Source of the DNA: CAZCZY01 sp964503525
Lineage (GTDB): Bacteria > Patescibacteriota > JAUYIX01
NCBI GenBank assembly: GCA_964503525.1
Contig: CAZCZY010000004.1
Coordinates: 1-6,355, forward strand
DNA: 6,355 bases
Reading direction: 5' to 3'
The position numbers and the translations under genes are program-made. Below the pieces are notes generated by a model. The model was not told where the DNA came from. It searched no databases and saw nothing but the letters and a program-made list of their open reading frames with translations. Shown piece after piece: positions 1 to 5,355 of the stretch. The stretch's first letter is position 1, and every line of letters begins with the position of its first letter.

Positions 1-2
1 AT

Positions 3-299
3 CCTGCGCTGTTTGTTCGGCATGCAAAAATTAGATCGAGTAAATCGCGACGATTGAGCGTGCGTGCTGTGGAGGCTTCATTAGAAAAATACAGCCGGGA
101 GGCCGGACTCCCCTATCGCGTAACACCACATGTTTTGCGTCACACTTTTGCAACTGATTTACTTAATAAGGGTGTCGATTCTCGTACTGTGCAAGAATTT
201 TTGGGTCATGCCAATTTGGCTACAACACAAATGTATCTCCACGTCACCAACCTCAAGCTAAAAGACGTGCACGCGAAGTATCACGGCGATCATCAATAG
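3..299 (+). CDS. Tyrosine recombinase (XerC/XerD-like), C-terminal part, cut by the window edge
   Basis: This is the C-terminal catalytic region of a tyrosine site-specific recombinase, an enzyme that cuts and rejoins DNA through a phosphotyrosine intermediate. The frame is open from the left edge, so the start and N-terminal DNA-binding domain lie outside; a TTG at 54 lies inside the domain and is not the real start. The family motifs are visible: HVLRH (His at 129-131, Arg at 138-140, His at 141-143), then TFATDLLNKG, then LGHANLATTQMY with the second His at 207-209 and the nucleophile Tyr at 234-236. The first catalytic Arg and the Lys would lie upstream. The sequence between HxxRH and the Tyr is close to the XerC/XerD/integrase consensus. 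The gene could serve chromosome dimer resolution or belong to an integrase; the visible part cannot decide, and no att site or cassette array is seen next to it. It converges on the gene that ends at 318. Confidence 0.93.
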   Translation, partial: PALFVRHAKIRSSKSRRLSVRAVEASLEKYSREAGLPYRVTPHVLRHTFATDLLNKGVDSRTVQEFLGHANLATTQMYLHVTNLKLKDVHAKYHGDHQ

Positions 300-301
300 T
301 A

Positions 302-337
302 CTACTAACTTGTGCGCTTACTTAGTAGATATTTTTT
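302..337 (+). terminator. Probable intrinsic terminator of the recombinase gene
   Basis: Three bases after the recombinase stop, CTACTAA (302-308) pairs perfectly with TTAGTAG (322-328) around a 13-base loop, and T6 follows at 332-337. The stem is short and A/T-rich and the loop is large, so strength is uncertain. The T-run exists only in the + direction. The right arm lies within the last codons of the opposing metallopeptidase gene, so the two convergent genes share this DNA. Confidence 0.5.
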
Positions 338-1610
338 CGCGTTTTATCTCACGGACAGTTGCATCGAGTAACAATGGGAAGCGTTTATCGTCAGCTCGCC
401 AATCTTCCAAAAAACTTTTTAAAGCCCGTAAATATTCTTTTGAGTCCGTCGATGTTTGTTGGATTGTGCGCATGTAGAAATCAAGATTCACAAGAAAACG
501 AGGACCAAAAAATTTATTACTTTGCGTGAAAAGCTTTTTTAATTTTGGCGTATCATGTGCTGTTTTGCCAGAATAATTTTCAAAGTATGCTTCCCTGATT
601 GTCTTTTTAGGAAGACCCTGCGCAACAAGTAGATTCAGCACTGCCCGATAATCACCATATGACCCACGTTTGGTGCCGATTAGTTCCATTGCAAGGTCCT
701 CTGTAATAGCTTCACTCAGCCAGTTAAAATCTGGTTGGTCTGGTTTGAACAACCCGATCGTCCCGAGTCGCAAGCCGTGTTTACGGGTTGCATAAGAATC
801 GAATTCCGGAAAATCCTGGTTTATAACGGCGAGCTCAACTGTGCCCGATAAAGCGTGCATTGCCTCATGCGTTAATACTTGTTCACACATATCTTTGTCC
901 ATCCCCACCTCAAATCTCATAATGTTTCGACTATAATCATAATCACCGATTATACCTCGCAACTTTGCATTAATTGGATCGAGAATCTCTATTAAAACGT
1001 GCGTAAGTCGCTGCTTTGCGATGAGCGGATCTACCGGTATTTTTTGCTTAGCAATCGCTTCAAAAATTGTTTTAAACACAGAGTCTTTATAGGATTGAAT
1101 GGTCTCGCGTAAAGCGATATACGGTTCCTGAATATCGTGATGATAAGCTTTGAGTGCTTGTAGAAACTCTTCATTTGATAGGAGTCCCCCCTTCGCATAT
1201 TGGTTTGCCAACTTTTTGGCAGCATCGCTAATAGTTTCTTTACTACTTTGAACACCTAAAGTGCTGACACAATAACTATGAAAAAAGCGTTCAGCCAATT
1301 GTGGCTCTTCTATTGCCAAGTGGCTAAGCAGTTTATTCTTAGAGCCAAGTTCCTTTTCGACATGTTCTACCATAACTGGAATTGGCCCCTTGCCTATATT
1401 TTTATGTATGGCAACCATATCAGCTAACGCAACTATTCCTCCTCCAAAGATGTCCAGGCCCTGCTCTTTGTCTCTCATTTCGTCGCGGCGCTCTGTCCAA
1501 CCTACATCGGTTGATGGAATTTTTTCGTATTTATCAGAATCTAAATCGTCCTCATATTCAGGGAATTCTGCAGGGTTTGGCCGCTCTCCAGGAAAATTAT
1601 TAAAAATCAT
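318..1610 (-). CDS. Putative HExxH zinc metallopeptidase, uncharacterised family
   Basis: A 430-aa protein I cannot assign to a named family. It carries a zinc-peptidase motif, HEAMH at residues 248-252, inside VLTHEAMHALSG. About 47 residues later comes NWLSEAITEDLAMEL (296-310), where E300 or E304 could be the third zinc ligand. This layout (HExxH, then a distal Glu in a helix) is that of gluzincins; H248 and H252 would bind zinc and E249 activate water. No signal peptide or convincing membrane helix is visible. The N-terminus is acidic and proline-containing (residues 1-50), followed by a short hydrophobic stretch (about 54-68) and largely helical-looking sequence. The ATG at 1610 is the only reasonable start, because an in-frame stop lies four codons upstream (1623-1625). 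No clear SD precedes it. It is probably its own transcription unit, since a strong terminator separates it from the gene upstream. Substrate and location are unknown; zinc binding is inferred from motif only. Confidence 0.8.
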   Translation of the reverse strand: MIFNNFPGERPNPAEFPEYEDDLDSDKYEKIPSTDVGWTERRDEMRDKEQGLDIFGGGIVALADMVAIHKNIGKGPIPVMVEHVEKELGSKNKLLSHLAIEEPQLAERFFHSYCVSTLGVQSSKETISDAAKKLANQYAKGGLLSNEEFLQALKAYHHDIQEPYIALRETIQSYKDSVFKTIFEAIAKQKIPVDPLIAKQRLTHVLIEILDPINAKLRGIIGDYDYSRNIMRFEVGMDKDMCEQVLTHEAMHALSGTVELAVINQDFPEFDSYATRKHGLRLGTIGLFKPDQPDFNWLSEAITEDLAMELIGTKRGSYGDYRAVLNLLVAQGLPKKTIREAYFENYSGKTAHDTPKLKKLFTQSNKFFGPRFLVNLDFYMRTIQQTSTDSKEYLRALKSFLEDWRADDKRFPLLLDATVREIKREKISTK

Positions 1611-1660
1611 ACCGATAAAACATTAATCTTTCTAGACAAACATCCGTGACGAAATTAGCG

Positions 1661-1672
1661 ACAGGTTCCTGT
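1661..1672. repeat. 12-bp inverted repeat upstream of the metallopeptidase gene
   Basis: ACAGG-TT-CCTGT is a perfect palindrome with 5-bp arms and a 2-bp centre, about 50 bases before the metallopeptidase ATG. Its size and place fit a regulator binding site, but no regulator is identified and chance cannot be excluded. Confidence 0.35.
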
Positions 1673-1708
1673 ACTGGCTCTTTTATGTTGTCAACGTCAA
1701 ACTATCAA
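1661..1708 (-). promoter_or_regulatory. Possible promoter/operator region of the metallopeptidase gene
   Basis: The 117 bases between the upstream terminator and the metallopeptidase start must hold its promoter if the terminator works. On the - strand there is an exact TTGACA at 1694-1689, a TTGACG at 1700-1695 and a TTGATA at 1708-1703. None has a good -10 partner: TTGATA with CATAAA (1687-1682) has a 15-base spacer, and the others meet only poor matches. A 12-base palindrome (ACAGGTTCCTGT, 1661-1672) lies where a -10 or operator would be expected. Confidence 0.3.
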
Positions 1709-1712
1709 ATAG

Positions 1713-1725
1713 GAACTTAGAGTTC
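1713..1725. repeat. Short inverted repeat GAACT-TAG-AGTTC
   Basis: A perfect 5-bp inverted repeat with a 3-bp centre. It lies just past the T-run of the terminator of the 85-aa gene (in the - direction) and about 100 bases before the metallopeptidase start. It could be an operator half-site pair or chance. Confidence 0.25.
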
Positions 1726-1728
1726 AAG

Positions 1729-1756
1729 AAAAAGCCGGCATCACGTTGATACCGGT
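1729..1756 (-). terminator. Strong intrinsic terminator of the 85-aa gene
   Basis: Read on the - strand, a 9-bp stem (CCGGTATCA / TGATGCCGG, including one G-U pair) closes a 3-base loop (ACG), with TTTTT at 1733-1729 directly after the stem region. The stem begins immediately next to the stop codon of the 85-aa gene, whose final A (1756) flanks it. There is no T-run on the + strand, so it is directional. It ends the prsW/85-aa transcript before the metallopeptidase gene. Confidence 0.87.
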
Positions 1757-2013
1757 CAAGAAGAAAAGCTAGACGCTATGTCAACAGGGTGACCAGCTGA
1801 TCGACGAGGGGCCGTGGCGTTCTGAAGTAGCGTCATATAGCAATCGTCGCATGACTGGTACCGTTCGCCGCGAATCCGTCCGTCAGTTAATACGAGAAGA
1901 ACAAGTCGAGCTTTACTCGTTGCATGTGAGACAAAGTGGCCTTGATAGGTGCACCAGAACTCATTTGCGTTTTTCTCGATGCTAAGGAGCATCTCTCGTC
2001 GTGTTATTTCCAT
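1756..2013 (-). CDS. Hypothetical 85-aa protein with possible Cys/His metal site
   Basis: I do not recognise this small protein. Three signals support it as a real gene: an ATG with a strong SD (GGGGAGGTG at 2032-2024), a stop codon that directly abuts a strong intrinsic terminator, and the same orientation as its neighbours. It has no signal peptide or membrane segment; the only hydrophobic run is RLVLLVLTDG (36-45), which looks like a beta strand. C21, H26 and H30 lie in WCTYQGHFVSH, and C55/C58 form a CDDC pair in RYQSCDDCY. These could bind one zinc ion or be redox-active; this is inference. The C-terminal 20 residues look disordered. It lies 77 bases after prsW and may be co-transcribed with it. 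A weak TAGCAT (-10-like, about 2050) upstream could give it its own start. Confidence 0.72.
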   Translation of the reverse strand: MEITRREMLLSIEKNANEFWCTYQGHFVSHATSKARLVLLVLTDGRIRGERYQSCDDCYMTLLQNATAPRRSAGHPVDIASSFSS

Positions 2014-2023
2014 TGGTAAGTTG

Positions 2024-2032
2024 CACCTCCCC
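2024..2032 (-). promoter_or_regulatory. Strong ribosome binding site of the 85-aa gene
   Basis: GGGGAGGTG on the - strand is a near-complete anti-SD match, ending 10 bases before the ATG at 2013. It is the best SD in the window and fixes the start of a gene that would otherwise be doubtful because of its size. Confidence 0.8.
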
Positions 2033-2090
2033 TATCGGCGATGCTAACCGAGTTCGCTTAAAAAGCAAAAAATATCGCGACGCGCTAACT

Positions 2091-3347
2091 CTATGCGGGA
2101 AGTGCTAGAGGTTCTTGCGGCAACAATCGTAAGCGTCGGCGTCGAACCTCATCTACTGAACTTTTGACAATGGATGAAACACTCTCGGCGGTGAGCGGCT
2201 CCTCGATAGATTGTTTATTGATACGTACGGCCATGGCAGGTTCCGCTTGTACTTTTGGAGCAACTGCAGTTGCAATACGTCGAGGGCGGGCGGCACTTAT
2301 ATGTGACAACGCAGCCGGAGCAAAGTGTCGTGTTGGTGCTGTACCTATAGGCACTTTGAGTACTTTTTTGACCGGTGCTTCTTCTTTGTGTCTGGCGAAT
2401 TCACTAGGAACCTCGTCAGGTAAATATTCAGGCTTAATATTTTGCGGGGTTATTGGTCGCAGTTCCTCAGGAATTTCCGACAAAATAGTGCCGAGGCCAG
2501 CGTAGGCTGGCTCTAACTCGCCCTCTACTGGTACTCGTATGATGCCACGAGCAGCCTTAGGCCGTCCGCGCATAAACTCTGGGATTCTGATCGCAAAATT
2601 TTCCGGTTGCTTAAACCGGATATATACTGCGGCAAACAGGAAGACCAAAATAATGATCGCGTAGAAGCCGACTTGCGAGAACAACACAAAATCAAACAAT
2701 CCATGTGTAACGCTAGCCAAGAAGAGACCTGTGGCCATTAGGCGGAAGCGACCATATCGCTGAAATTGAGCACGCCCAATATAGTAGCCATAAATTCCAG
2801 AGTAAAGCGTGTGTGCCAAAGTCGACAGCGCAAAGCGCAGTAAAAATGTCGACACAAAAGTGTTGAGATCCAACACTTTTAAGCTACTAAACAGATACAA
2901 CGCGTTTTCTGCCGCAGCAAATCCCAACGCAGTGGCGACACCAAATTTTACCCCATCAATAATACGTGTAAATGCTGGTGATCGATACGATATAGAATAG
3001 GATGCTAAGAACTTAGTCCCCTCTTCGATCGGGCCAACGATGACAAATGAGGCGAGTGCCAGGATCCAAATCGTATACGCACTGCCTGTTTGGCATAACG
3101 GAGAATTTCCTACGCAGTAGGCAAATTCCGGCGGCAAAAAAGCAATCAAGTAGCGCTCAATAAAAAAAGATGCGACTACCGCTGCGATGCCGCCAAAAAA
3201 CATTAGAAACAATAACGCCGTGGGCTGTTTACCCTGTTGGAATTTTTTACCTCGTCGTAAAAAGAAAAACCAACCGTAAAATAATACCGGCGCAAAGCCT
3301 AAAAAGGCCGACAAAAACAGAATGGAACCGATCGATGTTCGAGCCAC
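2091..3347 (-). CDS. PrsW-family intramembrane protease with long soluble C-terminal tail
   Basis: A 418-aa membrane protein of the PrsW family (related to CAAX/ABI intramembrane proteases; in Bacillus subtilis PrsW cleaves the anti-sigma factor RsiW). The family motifs are present in order: EEGTK (E108, E109, K112), FAAAENALY (E147, N148), LAHTLYSGIYG (H179) and VTHGLFDF (H215, D219). About seven hydrophobic segments fall at roughly 8-30, 42-70, 91-107, 133-152, 161-184, 203-222 and 226-244. RRGKK after the first segment suggests a cytoplasmic loop there, which would put C78 and C85 in an outside loop. Residues about 247-418 form a Pro/Ala/Arg/Glu-rich soluble tail ending near an RRRR run; I recognise no domain in it. 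The start is GTG: an in-frame TAG lies two codons upstream (3354-3356), the next Met is residue 49, and AAGGG sits 11 bases upstream. The gene is divergent from the atp operon. Its substrate is unknown and no anti-sigma gene is seen here. Confidence 0.9.
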   Translation of the reverse strand: MARTSIGSILFLSAFLGFAPVLFYGWFFFLRRGKKFQQGKQPTALLFLMFFGGIAAVVASFFIERYLIAFLPPEFAYCVGNSPLCQTGSAYTIWILALASFVIVGPIEEGTKFLASYSISYRSPAFTRIIDGVKFGVATALGFAAAENALYLFSSLKVLDLNTFVSTFLLRFALSTLAHTLYSGIYGYYIGRAQFQRYGRFRLMATGLFLASVTHGLFDFVLFSQVGFYAIIILVFLFAAVYIRFKQPENFAIRIPEFMRGRPKAARGIIRVPVEGELEPAYAGLGTILSEIPEELRPITPQNIKPEYLPDEVPSEFARHKEEAPVKKVLKVPIGTAPTRHFAPAALSHISAARPRRIATAVAPKVQAEPAMAVRINKQSIEEPLTAESVSSIVKSSVDEVRRRRLRLLPQEPLALPA

Positions 3348-3364
3348 GATACGCTAGACCCTTG

Positions 3365-3385
3365 GATCTGGTTTAAGATCTGGTT
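3365..3385. repeat. 9-bp direct repeat in the prsW leader
   Basis: GATCTGGTT occurs at 3365-3373 and again at 3377-3385, a 12-base period. It lies in the untranslated leader of prsW, between the predicted promoter and the GTG. It could be a regulator site or a local duplication. Confidence 0.4.
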
Positions 3386-3438
3386 AGGTGGAGGAAGTTT
3401 TGTGTTGCTTTGTTTTTGTTGGACCTTTTTGTATTAAA

Positions 3439-3467
3439 ATTATGCTGGTTTTGTATTCAAACGTCAA
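3439..3467 (-). promoter_or_regulatory. sigma70-type promoter for prsW
   Basis: On the - strand, TTGACG (3467-3462) is followed by a 17-base spacer and CATAAT (3444-3439), each 5 of 6 to consensus with ideal spacing. Transcription would start near 3432, giving prsW a leader of about 85 bases. This is the best promoter seen in the window. Confidence 0.6.
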
Positions 3468-3478
3468 TGGCATAAATT
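3451..3478 (+). promoter_or_regulatory. Weak candidate promoter for the atp operon
   Basis: TTGTAT (3451-3456), a 16-base spacer and TAAATT (3473-3478) would start transcription just before the atpI-like gene. An alternative is TTGGAC (3419-3424), 16 bases, TATGCT (3441-3446). Both are mediocre matches, and both interleave with the - strand prsW promoter, so the two directions may compete. Confidence 0.25.
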
Positions 3479-3491
3479 ATAGAGTCTTGAC

Positions 3492-3764
3492 ATGCGCCAG
3501 GTCGTCGTTACGCTGGCATCAATGCCTCAAGTGCCTCAAAAAGACTTCTCCATTGCAGTTTCTGTAAAAAGCGTCTGGAAAATTGCCGGTCAAATCGGCT
3601 TGGTGATTGTTATTCCCATTCTCATATTCTTGAGCATCGGTAGATATTTTGACAATCGGTTTGGTACTAGCCCGCGTTTCCTGTTTATTGGTCTAAGTGT
3701 TGCGTTTGTCGTCTCGATGGCGACACTTGTGGTTATTGTTCGTAAACTAAACGTGCAAGCATAA
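3492..3764 (+). CDS. atpI: AtpI-like small membrane protein of the ATP synthase operon
   Basis: A 90-aa protein of the AtpI/ATPase gene 1 type, which in other bacteria assists assembly of the c-ring or magnesium/calcium handling and is not part of the mature enzyme. Two membrane helices are visible (about residues 32-48 and 64-83), joined by GRYFDNRFGTSPRFLFIG (50-67), the family's signature-like loop. It is the first gene of the atp cluster and ends 5 bases before atpB. The start is not certain: the ATG at 3492 has a weak AGAG 7 bases upstream, while the ATG at 3522 would give an 80-aa protein of more usual length and remove ten residues that do not look conserved. The identity rests on the hydrophobic pattern, the loop and the position. 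Confidence 0.82.
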   Translation: MRQVVVTLASMPQVPQKDFSIAVSVKSVWKIAGQIGLVIVIPILIFLSIGRYFDNRFGTSPRFLFIGLSVAFVVSMATLVVIVRKLNVQA

Positions 3765-3769
3765 ATGCT

Positions 3770-4564
3770 ATGAGCGAGTCACTACACATTAGTCTCGCAG
3801 CAGAAGCGCTGTTTTATGTTGGTCCATTTCCCGTGACCAACAGCCTGCTGGTGACCTGGATTGTAATGATAGCGATTCTCATCGTTGCAGCTGCTACAAC
3901 CCGTAAAATAACAGCGGTTCCGCGAGGCTTACAAAATCTGATGGAGTATCTTTTTGAATTTTTACTTGGTTTGATCGAGTCGGTAACGCTCTCACGTAAA
4001 AAAGCCGAACAATTTTTTCCGATCCTCACAACGTTTTTTGTTTTTATCATGGTGGCAAATCTATCCGGGATTATTCCAGGAATCGGCACCATTGGATTTA
4101 CCGAAATGAGTGAGCACGGAGAAAAGTTTGTCCCCATATTACGGCCACCAGGAGCAGATCTGAATTTTACCCTGGCCCTGGCGCTGGTCTCGGTCATTGC
4201 CGCTCAAGTTTTTGGGATTGGAGCTCTTGGGTTTTTTAAGCATATGGGCAAGTATTTTACGATAAAAGGTGGACCAATCCACACTTTTGTCGGCCTGCTG
4301 GAGGGGGTCTCTGAAGTTGCCAAGACTATCTCGTTTTCTTTTCGTTTATTTGGTAATATTTTTGCGGGAGAAGTACTTCTCACGGTGATCGCCGTGATTG
4401 TTCCCTTTATAGCTCCGCTCCCTTTTTATTTTCTCGAAACCTTTGTCGCATTTATACAGGCCTTAGTCTTTACGATGCTATCCCTGGTCTTTATGACACT
4501 CGCCACAGCCGAACACGGTGAGAGTGCTGAAAGCCCTGTAACAACGGGTGCGCACCCAAAATAG
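3770..4564 (+). CDS. atpB: ATP synthase subunit a (F0)
   Basis: The a subunit forms the two proton half-channels beside the c-ring in the membrane. The 264-aa length fits the family. The essential arginine lies in SFSFRLFGNIFAGEVLL at R192 (equivalent to Escherichia coli R210), and FVAFIQALVFTMLSLVFM (225-242) is the conserved last helix with Q230 matching E. coli Q252. Other hallmarks are FPILTTFFVFIMVANLSGIIPG (83-104) and RPPGADLNFTLALAL (125-139). Five or more membrane helices are evident. The C-terminal tail is soluble and His/Glu-containing. The start ATG at 3770 follows the previous stop by 5 bases with no SD, so translation is probably coupled to the upstream gene; an ATG at 3765 would stop after two codons. 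Confidence 0.97.
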   Translation: MSESLHISLAAEALFYVGPFPVTNSLLVTWIVMIAILIVAAATTRKITAVPRGLQNLMEYLFEFLLGLIESVTLSRKKAEQFFPILTTFFVFIMVANLSGIIPGIGTIGFTEMSEHGEKFVPILRPPGADLNFTLALALVSVIAAQVFGIGALGFFKHMGKYFTIKGGPIHTFVGLLEGVSEVAKTISFSFRLFGNIFAGEVLLTVIAVIVPFIAPLPFYFLETFVAFIQALVFTMLSLVFMTLATAEHGESAESPVTTGAHPK

Positions 4565-4612
4565 AGCGCACTCAAAGTAATTTGTTAATCACTTATCAAT
4601 TAAATCAAAAAA

Positions 4613-4825
4613 ATGGAATCACTCGCAGCAGCAATTGCAATCGGTGTCGGCTCTATAGCTCCAGCCATAGCCATTGGCATGATGGCCTCGTCTGGCCTCA
4701 GAGCCATTGGTCGAAACCCAGAGGCAGCCTCAAAAATTCAGACAGCCATGACCTTGGCACTGGCATTTGCGGAAGCCCTCGGCATTTACGCGTTAGTTGT
4801 GGCTTTGATTATTAAGTTCGTATAA
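4613..4825 (+). CDS. atpE: ATP synthase subunit c (F0 ring)
   Basis: A 70-aa hairpin of two membrane helices that multimerises into the rotor ring. E54 in LAFAEALGIYALVVALI is the ion-carrying carboxylate (D61 in E. coli). The polar loop is RAIGRNPEA (30-38). The sodium-binding signature is missing: the residue after E54 is Ala rather than Ser/Thr, and the helix-1 position that is Gln in sodium rings (aligned from the RNPEA loop) is I21, so proton coupling is inferred. The helix-1 glycine motif is replaced by A16-P-A18-I-A20-I-G22. The start ATG lacks an SD but is preceded by an A-rich stretch. It lies 48 bases after atpB and 32 before atpF. Confidence 0.96.
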   Translation: MESLAAAIAIGVGSIAPAIAIGMMASSGLRAIGRNPEAASKIQTAMTLALAFAEALGIYALVVALIIKFV

Positions 4826-4842
4826 GCGGCCCCACAGGTCGC
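4826..4842 (+). promoter_or_regulatory. Small RNA hairpin between atpE and atpF
   Basis: Directly after the atpE stop codon, GCGGCC (4826-4831) pairs with GGTCGC (4837-4842) around CCACA, giving 6 bp with one G-U pair. No T-run follows, so it is not an intrinsic terminator. It could stabilise the upstream atpE message or slow ribosomes and lower atpF expression; this role is inference. Confidence 0.4.
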
Positions 4843-4857
4843 ATATAACGCTGCATT

Positions 4858-5355
4858 ATGGGCGAACTAGTTCGCCAACTTGGTATCGATCCCTTACTCC
4901 TATCAGCCCAGGTCGTAAATTTTTTGATTTTATTTGCGCTGCTGTGGAAGTTTTTGCACAAACCGCTGCTGCGCGTAATGCGTGAGCGACGCGAGAGAAT
5001 CGAAAAAAGTTTACGAGAGGCCGAACAAATTGAACAAGATCTCACGAGTTCACGGGAGCAAGCTCAAGAGATCGTTGGTACAGCCAATAATCGTGCCGCC
5101 GAAATTCTGACGGCCGGCCAAAAAGAAGCTGAGCAGGCGCGTCATGATCGACTAAAATCTGCCGAGTCAGAGGCTACGCAGGTCTTTAAGCGCGCAGAAG
5201 AGAGTATCAAGGAGGAGCGCACTCAGTTAAAGCGAGAGCTCACAACGCAGGCGGCACAATTGGTAAGTCTTGCAACCGAGCGCGTCATAAAAAAATCTTT
5301 GGATGAAAAATCACAACGCAGACTTATCGCGGACGCCTTGGAGGAACTGTCATGA
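4858..5355 (+). CDS. atpF: ATP synthase subunit b (F0 stalk)
   Basis: The b subunit is the dimeric peripheral stalk that holds F1 against rotor torque. The 165-aa protein has one N-terminal membrane helix (about 13-33), then the conserved junction KFLHKPLLRVMRERRERIEK (31-50) and a long, highly charged coiled coil (about 40-145) with the usual Ala-rich register. The C-terminus, ATERVIKKSLDEKSQRRLI (139-157), resembles the delta-binding end of the family. The ATG at 4858 has no SD nearby. The gene ends in TGA that overlaps the next ATG (ATGA), so translation of the two is coupled. Only one b-type gene is seen, as expected outside photosynthetic bacteria. Confidence 0.95.
   Translation: MGELVRQLGIDPLLLSAQVVNFLILFALLWKFLHKPLLRVMRERRERIEKSLREAEQIEQDLTSSREQAQEIVGTANNRAAEILTAGQKEAEQARHDRLKSAESEATQVFKRAEESIKEERTQLKRELTTQAAQLVSLATERVIKKSLDEKSQRRLIADALEELS
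5340..5344 (+). promoter_or_regulatory. Ribosome binding site of atpH
   Basis: GGAGG lies within the end of atpF, 7 bases before the atpH ATG. It is the only clear SD among the atp genes here and acts with the ATGA stop/start overlap. Confidence 0.75.

Noticed and set aside
1..299. The recombinase as proof of an integron, prophage or integrated element
   Set aside because: No att sites, cassette repeats, target duplications or phage genes are visible, and Xer-type enzymes are ordinary chromosomal genes.
2062..2090. A terminator directly after prsW on the - strand
   Set aside because: A T-rich run is present, but the GC stem before it is only about 3 bp, so read-through into the 85-aa gene is more likely.
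2164..2505. A 113-codon + strand frame opposite the PrsW tail
   Set aside because: The - strand frame continues from a clear PrsW core. The + strand product is a low-complexity shadow without SD.
3814..4197. A 127-codon open frame on the - strand inside atpB
   Set aside because: It lies wholly inside the well-conserved subunit a gene and has no start signal or domain of its own.
4613..4825. A sodium-driven ATP synthase
   Set aside because: The helix-1 Gln and the Ser/Thr after the carboxylate, both needed for sodium coordination, are replaced by Ile and Ala.
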